39,844 nucleotides of DNA from DTKY01 sp037440765 (GCA_037440765.1 JBBITL010000042.1:1-39844), one strand, 5' to 3'; numbered from the stretch's first letter, positions 23,186 to 31,146 are shown. The notes: generated by a model not told the origin, from the sequence alone. Made by a program: numbers and translations.

Positions 23186-24478
23186 ATGGCATTCAATCGG
23201 CGTGCAGCGCTCGGAGTGCTGGCCGTGGGCGCGTTTGCGGTGGCAGTGGCGGCCTGGTCCATGTGGATCACCACCCGCGCGCCTGTTCCGGTCGTCGAAC
23301 AAGCGCCGCTCACGCAGCCCGCCCCTCAATTGACCAAGGAGAGCCTGCTCATCCGGCCGGGCGACACGCTGGACGACCTGCTGCGGCGCGCCGGCCTGGA
23401 CGCACCTCTGCGCCTGGAAGCGGCCGCCGCCATAGGCGCCGCCTTCGACGTGAGGAAATTCCGCGCCGGCTCGAGCCTTGTGCTGGCCCGCTCGGCGGGG
23501 GGCGATGTGGAGGGACTGGAGTACCTGATCGATCCCGACCGCAGCCTGCATCTGGAGCGTGACGGGCGAGCTTTCCGGGCGTCCGTAGTCGATGTTCCTG
23601 GCTCGGTCCGCGCGGTTCCTGTGTGCGGAACGCTTCGGGGATCCCTTTTCGAGAGCATGGCTCACGCCGGGGAGCGCCCCGAACTGACGCTGCGCATGGC
23701 GGACATGTTCGGCTGGCAACTGGACTTCTACACGGACCCGCGCGAGGGCGACGAGTTCTGCGTGCTCGTTGAGAAGAAGGAGTACGCCAACGGCCGGCCC
23801 TACACCTACCGGCGGATCCTGGCCGCCACTTACAGGAATGCCGGCACGCTGTACGACGCTTTCTTGTTCGCCGACACCGGCGGAACGGCCACGTACTACT
23901 CGCGGGACGGAAAATCTCTGCGCTCGGCTTTCCTGCGGTCGCCCCTGGAGCTTCAGGCGCGGGTCACTTCCCGTTTCTCCACGGCTCGCCGCCACCCCAT
24001 TTTGAAAATCGTGCGGCCGCACCTGGGCACGGACTACGCCGCGCCGGCGGGCGCCCCGGTACGGGCGGTGGGCTCCGGGACAGTAACCTTCGCGGCGCGT
24101 TCCGGAGCCTCCGGGCTCCTGGTGAAGGTTCGCCACGCCAACGGCTACGAGACCCAGTACCTGCATCTGTCCCGGATCCTGGTGAGGACGGGGCAGCGGG
24201 TCGAACAGGGCCAGCGTGTCGGGCTGGTTGGATCGACGGGCCTGTCGACCGGGCCGCACCTGGACTTCCGCATGAGCCGGAACGGCAGGTACGTGAACTT
24301 CGAGAGCCTGAAACTGCCTCCGGCCACCAGCGTCAGCGCCGGGCGGATGGCGGATTTCGAGGCCGAGTGTGACCGGTACCTGGCGCTGATGCGGCCGCCC
24401 TTTGGATCGCCTGGGACCATGCTGGCCGGCTCGCCGGCGGACGGCGCCGCCGACACAAGCTCCCGAGGCGGCCAGTAA
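23186..24478 (+). CDS. M23-family metallopeptidase, membrane-anchored
   Basis: A 430-residue envelope protein, probably a peptidoglycan endopeptidase. Residues 8-30 form one membrane or signal segment (LGVLAVGAFAVAVAAWSMWI). Residues about 50-115 look like an OapA/LysM-type module (LLIRPGDTLDDLLRRAGL). The C-terminal M23 domain has His279 and Asp283 in HLGTD. The second metal site normally reads HLH but is His358-Leu-Asp360 here (GPHLDF). A trailing segment of about 60 residues is Ala/Gly/Pro-rich. The ATG at 23186 is favoured over an in-frame TTG at 23168 because the -10 box overlaps that TTG. No ribosome site is visible, which agrees with a leaderless message. Confidence 0.88.
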   Translation: MAFNRRAALGVLAVGAFAVAVAAWSMWITTRAPVPVVEQAPLTQPAPQLTKESLLIRPGDTLDDLLRRAGLDAPLRLEAAAAIGAAFDVRKFRAGSSLVLARSAGGDVEGLEYLIDPDRSLHLERDGRAFRASVVDVPGSVRAVPVCGTLRGSLFESMAHAGERPELTLRMADMFGWQLDFYTDPREGDEFCVLVEKKEYANGRPYTYRRILAATYRNAGTLYDAFLFADTGGTATYYSRDGKSLRSAFLRSPLELQARVTSRFSTARRHPILKIVRPHLGTDYAAPAGAPVRAVGSGTVTFAARSGASGLLVKVRHANGYETQYLHLSRILVRTGQRVEQGQRVGLVGSTGLSTGPHLDFRMSRNGRYVNFESLKLPPATSVSAGRMADFEAECDRYLALMRPPFGSPGTMLAGSPADGAADTSSRGGQ

Positions 24479-24486
24479 GTCCGGCT

Positions 24487-25272
24487 CTACCCGTAGCGTC
24501 CCTCGATGTAGTCCGCGGTGCGGGGATCGGTGGGGGTGAGGAACAACTGGTCGGTGCCGGAGTGCTCAACCACTTCGCCCAGCAGCATGAAGATGCACTC
24601 CTGGCTTACGCGCCGCGCCTGGGCCATGTTGTGAGTAACGATCAGGAACGTGTAGCGGCCCGCCAGGCCCACCATCAGTTCCTCAACACCCAGCGTGGCT
24701 TCGCTGTCCAGCGCCGAACAGGGCTCGTCCATCAGGATGACCTCGGGCTTGAGCGGGAGCAGCCGCGCGATGCACAGTTTCTGCTGCTGGTCCAGTTGCA
24801 GCGTGGTGGCGCGCACCCGCAGCCGGTCCTTGAGTTCGTCCCACAGGGAAACCTCGCGGAGGGCCTTCTCCACTGCCTCGTCCAGGTCCGCCTTCCTCAG
24901 CCTTCCCAGGCCGCTGTGAACCCTAAGCCCGAATACGATGTTCTCGTAGACGGATATGGGCAGCGGGTTGGGCCGCTGGAACACCATCCCGACGGACTTC
25001 CGGAGTTCAACCAGCGAGACCTCCGGCGCGTAGATGTTCTGCCCCAGGATCCTGATCTCCCCGGTCGTCCTGACGTAGCCGTAGGTTTCGTTGATCCGGT
25101 TGAAGCAGCGCAACAGCGTGGTCTTGCCGCAGCCCGACGGCCCGATCAGGGCCGTGATCTGGCCGTGCCGGATGTCCACGCTGACGTCCTTCAGGGCCTG
25201 GAAAGCGCCGTACCAGAGGTTCAAGGCCCGGGTCTGGATGCTGTATCCGTTCTGGGGGGCTGGCGCGCTCAT
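24487..25272 (-). CDS. pstB: Phosphate ABC transporter ATPase with degenerate signature (PstB1)
   Basis: A 261-residue ATPase close to PstB over its whole length, ending in the typical DYIEGRYG. Walker A GPSGCGKTT is at 44-52, the Q-loop Gln99 in GMVFQRPNPLP, Walker B ILMDEPCSALD from 179, and the H-loop His214 in VTHNM. The ABC signature, LSGGQ in the family, reads LQLDQ at 158-162 (context TTLQLDQQQKLCIAR). A homodimer would therefore have two defective ATP sites. The flanking frame and the QQQKLCIAR stretch are intact, so this is substitution and not frameshift. The ATG overlaps the stop of pstB2 (ATGA). It is the last gene of the phoU-pstSCA-pstB2-pstB1 operon. Confidence 0.93.
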   Translation of the reverse strand: MSAPAPQNGYSIQTRALNLWYGAFQALKDVSVDIRHGQITALIGPSGCGKTTLLRCFNRINETYGYVRTTGEIRILGQNIYAPEVSLVELRKSVGMVFQRPNPLPISVYENIVFGLRVHSGLGRLRKADLDEAVEKALREVSLWDELKDRLRVRATTLQLDQQQKLCIARLLPLKPEVILMDEPCSALDSEATLGVEELMVGLAGRYTFLIVTHNMAQARRVSQECIFMLLGEVVEHSGTDQLFLTPTDPRTADYIEGRYG

Positions 25273-26030
25273 CCGAAGATCCCGTTCACGTACTCGTAGG
25301 TCTCGCGGCGGGCGGGGGAGTCCGAGAAGATCACCTCTGAGCGGTTGATCTCCACCAGTTCGCCGTTGAGGAGAAAGGCGGTGCGATCGCTGAGCCGGCG
25401 GGCCTGCTGCACCAGGTTGGTCACCAGGATGATCGTCATCCGGCTCCGCAGTTCCTTGAGGACGTCCTCGATGCGCATGGTGGTGACCGGGTCGATGGCT
25501 ATCGAGAACTCGTCCAGGCACAGGATCTCGGGGTCGTGCGACAGAGCGCGGGCGATGGTCAGCCGCTGCTGCTGCCCGCCGGAAAGCCGCGTTCCCAGGC
25601 TGTCCAGCCGGTCCTTGACCTCATCCCACAGCGCCGCCTGGCGCAGACAGCGTTCCACGCGCGAGGCCAGTTCCCGCCTGTCCCGCACCCCGGCCATGCG
25701 CGGAGCGAACGCCACGTTGTCGAAGATGGTCATCGGCAGGCCCACGGGCAGCGGCGCCACCATCCCGATCCGCCGCCTCAGCGTGAAGACGTCCTTCATG
25801 CGCAGTACATCGGCGCCCTCCACCTTCACTTCGCCGGCCACCTCGACGCCGGCAACGTTGTCGATGGTCCGGTTGATCACCCTCAGCAGGGTGGTCTTTC
25901 CCGACTGGGCCGGGCCGATGACCCCCAGCACTTCACCGCGCCGCACATCAAGGGAGACGCCCTTCAGAGCCTCCCGCTGGCCGTAGCGGACGCGCAGTCC
26001 TTGGATCTCGATGGCGTTAGCCGCCGCCAT
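25269..26030 (-). CDS. Second phosphate ABC transporter ATPase, lacking Q-loop Gln and H-loop His (PstB2)
   Basis: A 253-residue ABC ATPase related to PstB. Walker A GPAQSGKTT is at 39-47. The signature LSGGQQQR is intact at 149-156, and Walker B is ILCLDEF with Glu174. The Q-loop Gln is replaced by Pro93 (GMVAPLPVGLP) and the H-loop His by Asn205 (VTNLVQQ); the D-loop reads AIDP. These losses mirror those of PstB1, so the two probably pair as an asymmetric dimer with one complete ATP site. ATG at 26030 has GGAGG 8 bases upstream; ATG at 26036 is possible but too close to that site. Its start overlaps the pstA stop and its stop overlaps the pstB1 start. Confidence 0.9.
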   Translation of the reverse strand: MAAANAIEIQGLRVRYGQREALKGVSLDVRRGEVLGVIGPAQSGKTTLLRVINRTIDNVAGVEVAGEVKVEGADVLRMKDVFTLRRRIGMVAPLPVGLPMTIFDNVAFAPRMAGVRDRRELASRVERCLRQAALWDEVKDRLDSLGTRLSGGQQQRLTIARALSHDPEILCLDEFSIAIDPVTTMRIEDVLKELRSRMTIILVTNLVQQARRLSDRTAFLLNGELVEINRSEVIFSDSPARRETYEYVNGIFG

Positions 26031-26947
26031 CACCATTTCCTCCGCGAGCGCAGCCGGATGCGAATCACGATGGCCAGCGCGTTGACGGCCAGCACCGTCC
26101 CCAGCAGCACCACCGCCGTGCCGTAGGGCAGGGCCTCGGGCACGCCGGGCACCTGCGTGGAGACGGTGAACAGGTGCATGGAGAGAGCCATGCACTGGTC
26201 GAAAAGCCCGTAGGCGAACGGGTCGCCCTCCCGGATGGCCTTGAAGAACACGGCCCCGGTGAACATGATCGGCGCGGTCTCGCCGGCCGCGCGGCAGACC
26301 TCCAGGATCACCCCGGTCAGAATGCCGCTCACGGAGTTTGGCAGGACCACGTTCCAGATAGTCTGCCAGCGTGTCGCGCCGACGTTCCAGCACGCCTCGC
26401 GGAAGGCCATCGGCACCGACGCCAGCGCCTCCTTGGTCGCGGCTATGATCACCGGCATGGTCATGATGGCCAGCGTCAGCGAGGCGGCCAGGATCGACTT
26501 GCCCAGGCCGGCGGCCAGCACAAACGCGCCCAGTCCGAACAGCGCGTGCACGATGCTCGGGACCCCCGCCAGATTCACCACGGCCAGGTTGATGAGCCTG
26601 GTGAACCAGTTATCGCGGGCATATTCGTTCAGAAACACGGCCGCCAGCACGCCGATGGGCGCCGCGATGGCCAGCGAGACGAACACCAGGTAGATGGTGC
26701 CGACCAGCGGCGACCAGACGCCGCCGGAACGCATGCCGTTCTTCGGATTAGTCAGCAGAAACTCCAGCGACAGCACCGGCCACGCCTTGTAGACCAGGTA
26801 GCCCACAATCAGCACCAGCGGGAGCACCATCAGCAAGGTCATCAGGAACAACACCGCTCGCGCCAGCGCTTCGCTCAGTCTCTTGCGCCGGGTGAGCGCA
26901 GTGGCGCCGAAGACGCTGGCCGCCGGGATGTGGGGCTGTGCGCTCAT
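26030..26947 (-). CDS. pstA: Phosphate ABC transporter permease PstA
   Basis: A 305-residue inner-membrane permease with about six hydrophobic segments (AVLFLMTLLMVLPLVLIVGYLVY first). The family features are GGVWSPLVGTIYLVFVSLAIAAPIGVLAAVFLNEYA, NLAGVPSIVHALFGLGAFV, and the cytoplasmic EAA loop (FREACWNVGATRWQTIWNVVLP) that docks the ATPases. RAAGETAPIMFTGA near residue 225 is strongly conserved in PstA. The ATG overlaps the pstC stop (ATGA) and the stop precedes or overlaps the pstB2 start, so translation is coupled. It forms the membrane channel with PstC. Confidence 0.95.
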   Translation of the reverse strand: MSAQPHIPAASVFGATALTRRKRLSEALARAVLFLMTLLMVLPLVLIVGYLVYKAWPVLSLEFLLTNPKNGMRSGGVWSPLVGTIYLVFVSLAIAAPIGVLAAVFLNEYARDNWFTRLINLAVVNLAGVPSIVHALFGLGAFVLAAGLGKSILAASLTLAIMTMPVIIAATKEALASVPMAFREACWNVGATRWQTIWNVVLPNSVSGILTGVILEVCRAAGETAPIMFTGAVFFKAIREGDPFAYGLFDQCMALSMHLFTVSTQVPGVPEALPYGTAVVLLGTVLAVNALAIVIRIRLRSRRKW

Positions 26948-27858
26948 TTGTTCCTTATCCCGCGCACTATCAGGTCGGCCGTCAGGTTTACCACGAACGT
27001 GATCGAAAACAGCAGAATCCCGATGACGAACAGCACCTGGTAGTGGTCAGACCGTACCGGAGCTTCGCCCAACTCCGCCGCGATGGTCGCCGTCAGCGTG
27101 CGGACCGAGTCCATCAGGGAGCCTGGGATCGTCACCGAGTGGCCGGTGGCCATCAGCACGGCCATGGTCTCCCCCACCGCGCGTCCTACTCCCAGCAGGG
27201 CGGCCGCCAGCAGTCCGCTCTTGGCGGCTGGCAACAGCACGCGGTACACCAGTTGCCATCGTGTCACGCCCAGCGCCAGCGCGGCCTCCCGGTAGGAATC
27301 CGGCACAGCCTTGAGCGCATCCTCGGCGATCGAAAGGATGATGGGGACGCTCATCAGCGCCACGATGATGCCGCCGTTAAGAACGTTCAGCCCTATCGGC
27401 ACTGAGAAGATCCGCATGATCAGGGGGTTCATGACGGTCAGTCCGACGAAACCCCAGACCACCGAAGGGATGGCGGCCAACAGCTCGATGACGACCTTCA
27501 GCGATTCCTTGAGCCGCGGTCCGCAGAACTCGGAGATGTACACGGCGGCTCCCAGCCCGAACGGCACGGCGATCGCCATCGCCAGGGCCGTGACGCTGGC
27601 CGTGCCCGCGATCAAGGCCAGCACGCCGTAGCGCACGTTGCTCTGCGAGGTCGGGTACCACTCCGGGCTGAACAGGAATTCCTTGAGGTTCAGACCCCGG
27701 AACAGCAGTTCCGACCCTTCCCGGAACACGAAAAAGAAGATGCCGAAGACAAAGACAATGGCGCTGATGCCGCAGATCCGTATCAGGAACTCAATAGCGG
27801 CTTCCAGGCCGGCCCGCAACCGGCTGCTGCCCCGCGCTGCAATGGTCCCTATGGCCAT
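26944..27858 (-). CDS. pstC: Phosphate ABC transporter permease PstC
   Basis: A 304-residue permease with about six membrane segments. The first is IRICGISAIVFVFGIFFFVF. FGLGAAVYISEFCGPRLKESLKVVIELLAAIPSVVWGFVGL is the typical PstC core, read in pieces. The EAA loop is SYREAALALGVTRWQLVYRVLLP, and VGRAVGETMAVLMATGHS is conserved in the family. It partners with PstA, and its start lies two bases after the pstS stop. It is ordinary in length and motifs, unlike the ATPases of the same operon. Confidence 0.95.
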   Translation of the reverse strand: MAIGTIAARGSSRLRAGLEAAIEFLIRICGISAIVFVFGIFFFVFREGSELLFRGLNLKEFLFSPEWYPTSQSNVRYGVLALIAGTASVTALAMAIAVPFGLGAAVYISEFCGPRLKESLKVVIELLAAIPSVVWGFVGLTVMNPLIMRIFSVPIGLNVLNGGIIVALMSVPIILSIAEDALKAVPDSYREAALALGVTRWQLVYRVLLPAAKSGLLAAALLGVGRAVGETMAVLMATGHSVTIPGSLMDSVRTLTATIAAELGEAPVRSDHYQVLFVIGILLFSITFVVNLTADLIVRGIRNK

Positions 27859-27860
27859 GC

Positions 27861-28769
27861 TCAGCGGGATGCGCCGGTCTTGGGGAGGGGCACGTATCCG
27901 TTGTCGGCCACAACCTTCTGGCCGTGGCCGGAGTAGATCCAGTCAAGGTACTGCCTGATGGCGCCGGCCGGCTCGCCGAGCGTGTATAGGAACAAAGGCC
28001 GGGCGATGGGGTAAGTTCCGTCAAGCGCGGATTCCATCGTGGGCGCGTAGGCCTTTTCGCCAGCCTTGCGGGCGACGCGCAGAGCCTTCACGCCAGGCGC
28101 GGCATAACCCATCCCGCTGTAGCCGATAGCCCCGGGCGTGTGGGACACCAGTTCGACGACGTCCTTGGAGCCGTGCATGTCGCGGGAGCCCAGCTTGAAG
28201 TCGCGGCCGTGGCCCAGAACGGCCTCCCGGAAGTAGTAATACGTTCCGGAATTGGATTGGCGGCTGATCCGGATGATCTCGTCGGACCCGCCGGGCGGCT
28301 TGACCCCCAACTGGCTCCAGCGGGTAGTCTTCCCGCCCTCTGCATAGATTTCGCCGAGTTGCGCGAGCGTGATTTCCTCAAGCGGGTTGCTCTTGTGAAC
28401 GTACACGGCCAGCGCGTCGTAGCCTACCAGGTATTCACGCGGTGTCCTTCCCGTATGCTGCTTCGCCTTCTCGACTTCCTGCGGTTCCAGTTTGCGGCTG
28501 CAGTTGGCGATGTCCACCGTGCCGTTGATCAGGGCGGCGACGCCGGTGCCGGTGCCGCCGCCGGAGACCTCGACCGATACCGCCGGGTTCACCTGAGCGT
28601 ATTCCTCGGCCCAGGCCTGGGCCAGGTTGACCAACGTGTCGGAGCCGGTGTTCTGTATCACGGCCCTGTCAGGGGCCTTCGAGCGCGCGCAGCCGGCGGC
28701 AAGACCGGCCAGAAGCAGCGGCAGCGCGGCGGCGATCAGCCTTCCGGCTGCTGAATCAAACGTTCGCAT
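27861..28769 (-). CDS. pstS: Phosphate-binding lipoprotein PstS
   Basis: A 302-residue periplasmic binding protein anchored by lipid. The signal peptide ends in the lipobox LAAGC with Cys27. Phosphate-binding motifs follow: NTGSDTLVNL near the N-terminus, SGGGTGTGVAALINGTVDIANCSR, and SRQSNSGTYYYFREAVLG. The PSTS family usually has GSG and RxxxSGT elements at these positions. ATG at 28769 is preferred to ATG at 28781 because AGGGA lies just upstream of the former. The start overlaps the end of the phoU-like gene by 14 bases. It delivers phosphate to PstC/PstA. Confidence 0.95.
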   Translation of the reverse strand: MRTFDSAAGRLIAAALPLLLAGLAAGCARSKAPDRAVIQNTGSDTLVNLAQAWAEEYAQVNPAVSVEVSGGGTGTGVAALINGTVDIANCSRKLEPQEVEKAKQHTGRTPREYLVGYDALAVYVHKSNPLEEITLAQLGEIYAEGGKTTRWSQLGVKPPGGSDEIIRISRQSNSGTYYYFREAVLGHGRDFKLGSRDMHGSKDVVELVSHTPGAIGYSGMGYAAPGVKALRVARKAGEKAYAPTMESALDGTYPIARPLFLYTLGEPAGAIRQYLDWIYSGHGQKVVADNGYVPLPKTGASR

Positions 28770-29895
28770 TCGTTCCCTCATTGCGGCTGGTGTGTTCCCC
28801 GAGCACCGCTTTCACCAGGTCCTTGATGTGAGTGGTCAGCAGCTCGTATGTCCGCTCGTAGGCCTGGTGTACTTCCTCCGGGGATCCGTGCGCCCTGGAC
28901 GGGTCGGGCACCAGCCAGCGCAGACTGAGTATCTTGGCATGCTGCTTCGGGATGGCCCCCTCGGCCTCCTTGGAGAAAGTGATGATCATCTGCACCTGCT
29001 CGCTCCGGACCACCTGTTCCACGGACACGGGCTTCTGGTGGGAGATGTCATGGCCCTTCTGCGAAAGAAACCACACCGCCTGCGGGTCGGCCGCCCCCGC
29101 CACCAGGCCGGCGCTGGCGAAGGAGAAGCGCTTGGAGTCGAGGCTGGCTGCGATCGCCTCGGCCATGCGGCTCACGCTCCCGTGCGCCTCGTCCACGAAG
29201 ACCACCCGGTAGTCCTCCCTGGGCATGTGGCGCATGTACTCGCCCGTGGCGTAGTACAGCGCCTCCTCGCAAATGTTCATGGCCTGGTCGGATACTCGCT
29301 CGTAGCGGCGCGCCACTCCGATCAGGGGCGTCAGGGCCTCCAGCGGCAGATGCCCTTCGGCCTGGGCCGTCACCAGGTCGGCGCTGATGGTGTCGCGCAC
29401 CTGGTTGACGCGCGGTTCCGCCAGCATGGTGGCGTGCGCCAGGTCGGCGTTGCAGTCCACGAAGGCCCGCACCGCGTTGTGCAGCATGGGGATCGCCAGG
29501 TTGGCGATCTCGCTGAATCTCTCCATGGGCGGCTCGACCGCCACCGAACTCAGCAGCAGCGCCTGCCGGGCGATGCTCTCGGCGTAGTCGCCGACGCGTT
29601 CCAGTTGGCTGACCACTTTGCTGGCCCCATAGACGAACCTCAGGTTGCTGGCGACCGGCTGATGCCTCAGGATGAACTCCAGGCAGAGCTTGTCCAGTTC
29701 CGCGTCCATGGCGTCCACGTCGCGGTCACGCAGGATCACGGAGTAGGCCAACTGGCGGTCCCTGTCGCGCAGGGCGTGGAAGGCCCGCGTTAACGCCTGC
29801 TCGTCCAGCGACACCATTTCCAGCAGTTTGTTGCGGATCAAATCGATGTCCCGCTGCAGCAGGGCCTGCAAATGAGGCTTGAGTGTCGAGCTCAA
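28756..29895 (-). CDS. phoU: PhoU fused to an inactive LMW-phosphatase/ArsC-like domain
   Basis: A 379-residue protein. Residues 1-220 form a complete PhoU with two helical repeats, each carrying a metal-binding E-R-x-x-D motif (ERVGD at 99-103 and ERVSD at 199-203). PhoU proteins of about 220-240 residues normally end there. Residues 228-365 resemble low-molecular-weight tyrosine phosphatase/arsenate reductase: VVFVDEAHGSVSRMAEAI aligns with the P-loop segment VLFVCTGNSARSQMAEA, and WLVPDPSRAHGS with the acid loop. The catalytic Cys is Asp235 and the P-loop Arg is Val241, so it cannot be a normal phosphatase, while Asp331-Pro is kept. TTG at 29895 has GGAG 5 bases upstream. First gene of the pst operon; no phoB/phoR nearby. 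Confidence 0.88.
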   Translation of the reverse strand: MSSTLKPHLQALLQRDIDLIRNKLLEMVSLDEQALTRAFHALRDRDRQLAYSVILRDRDVDAMDAELDKLCLEFILRHQPVASNLRFVYGASKVVSQLERVGDYAESIARQALLLSSVAVEPPMERFSEIANLAIPMLHNAVRAFVDCNADLAHATMLAEPRVNQVRDTISADLVTAQAEGHLPLEALTPLIGVARRYERVSDQAMNICEEALYYATGEYMRHMPREDYRVVFVDEAHGSVSRMAEAIAASLDSKRFSFASAGLVAGAADPQAVWFLSQKGHDISHQKPVSVEQVVRSEQVQMIITFSKEAEGAIPKQHAKILSLRWLVPDPSRAHGSPEEVHQAYERTYELLTTHIKDLVKAVLGEHTSRNEGTNANV

Positions 29896-30222
29896 AGCCG
29901 CTCCCCTCTCCGGTCCTTGCGATCGGAAATTGCCGGAATCCAACGTAGCATTATACCGTCCCGCTGGTGTCCCGAGTCAGAAGCCCGCAGCCTGCAAGCC
30001 CGCTCCCTCGCGGTCGCGGTTTTGTGCAACACCTCGAAAGCACAGAACCGCGGCGTCCGGGAGTTGACGGACATGGCGCCCGGCGGGGGATGCCGGCGGA
30101 GTCCACCAGCCTGTGTTCCAAGGCCGGCCGGCCGCCGATCCCGCCCGAGCGAAGCTCCTGGAGGCTATGCTGGTTCTGAGGAGGGCCGGATGGGCGCCGC
30201 AGCGAGCCGCAGGAGAGAGGTC
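29896..30222. other. Divergent intergenic region, phoU operon / AraC gene
   Basis: These 327 bases hold the pho-operon promoter at the left end and the ribosome site of the AraC-type gene (AGGAG at 30211) at the right. Short open frames in between have arginine- and proline-rich translations typical of GC-rich shadows. I see no operator repeat or RNA gene. Confidence 0.6.
29950..29955 (-). promoter_or_regulatory. -10 box for the phoU-pst operon
   Basis: A perfect TATAAT on the minus strand, with a weak CTGACT -35 match 19 bases upstream. The leader would be about 48 bases. No Pho box of the E. coli type (CTGTCAT repeats) is seen. Confidence 0.5.
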
Positions 30223-31146
30223 ATGAGGCAGGCGGGCCCGGCCGAGCAACTGCGGGCCGAGCTGGCCCGCCGGATTGCCTTTTTCGTTGGAGCCGGCGAC
30301 CTAGTAATGACGGATGTTCCCGGCCTGGTGCTGGCTCGCCGCACCGCTCCGACCTGCGGGTGCGCAATGACCTACGAGCCGTGCGTGATCGTGGTCGCGC
30401 AGGGGCGCAAGCGTGCCGACCTGGGCCGGACCACTTTCATATACGACGCGTCGCGATACCTTCTGGCGGCGGTTGATCTGCCCATAGTGAGCCGCGTGGT
30501 TGAGGCCAGCCAGGCGGCCCCTTGCCTGGCCTTGGCGCTCAAGCTGGACATGACTGTGGTCAGGGAGATCCTCCTGCGCGAGGAGGTGGGTGCCGCCGAG
30601 CCGGTCCCTGACAGCCCTGCCATGGCCACCGGTGAGACCACAACCGAATTGCTCGATGCCTGCTGCCGGTTGGTGGGCCTGTTGGGCGCGCCCCATGACA
30701 TCCCCTTTTTGAGCGGCCTGATTCAGCGCGAGATCATATACAGGGTCCTCAGGGGAGCGGCCGCGGCGCGCCTTCGCGCCATAGCCACTCTGGGCGACCA
30801 GAGCCAGCGCACGGCCAAGGCCATAGCCTGGATCAGGACTAACTACGCGAAGCCTCTGCGGGTGGATGAACTGGCCGGCATGGCGGCCATGGGCGTGTCC
30901 ACCCTGCACCGCCACTTCCGGGCGCTCACCGCCATGAGCCCGCTTCAGTACCAGAAGCGGCTGCGGTTGCAGACGGCGCGGCAACTCATGCTGGTGGACG
31001 GCCTGGACGCCGCCAGCGCGGCCTTCCAGGTGGGTTACGAAAGCGCCAGCCAGTTCAGCCGCGAATACAGCCGGCTCTTTGGCCACCCACCCGTCCGGCA
31101 TGTTAGGGCGCTTCGTTCGCCCGGTGCCCCGCCGCTCGAGTCGTGA
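30223..31146 (+). CDS. AraC-family transcriptional regulator
   Basis: A 307-residue regulator. The N-terminal half (about 30-180) is an AraC_N-type sensor domain (CGCAMTYEPCVIVVAQGRKRADL; ALALKLDMTVVREILL). The C-terminal pair of helix-turn-helix motifs spans about 205-300 (VDELAGMAAMGVSTLHRHFRAL; AASAAFQVGYESASQFSREYSRLFG). The ligand is unknown. ATG at 30223 is chosen because AGGAG lies 7 bases upstream; an in-frame ATG at 30190 would add 11 residues. It is divergent from the phoU-pst operon and convergent with the carboxylesterase, which may be its target, but nothing in the sequence proves either link. Confidence 0.9.
   Translation: MRQAGPAEQLRAELARRIAFFVGAGDLVMTDVPGLVLARRTAPTCGCAMTYEPCVIVVAQGRKRADLGRTTFIYDASRYLLAAVDLPIVSRVVEASQAAPCLALALKLDMTVVREILLREEVGAAEPVPDSPAMATGETTTELLDACCRLVGLLGAPHDIPFLSGLIQREIIYRVLRGAAAARLRAIATLGDQSQRTAKAIAWIRTNYAKPLRVDELAGMAAMGVSTLHRHFRALTAMSPLQYQKRLRLQTARQLMLVDGLDAASAAFQVGYESASQFSREYSRLFGHPPVRHVRALRSPGAPPLES

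Noticed and set aside
24770..24830. The missing PstB1 signature could be a frameshift or sequencing error
   Set aside because: Residues on both sides (RVRATT before; QQQKLCIAR after) stay in the PstB frame with the correct spacing, so only the signature residues are substituted. Complementary losses in PstB2 also argue against error.
29230..29260. The C-terminal part of PhoU as an active arsenate reductase
   Set aside because: There is no Cys at the P-loop position (Asp235) and no Arg at its end (Val241), so ordinary phosphatase or reductase chemistry is excluded.
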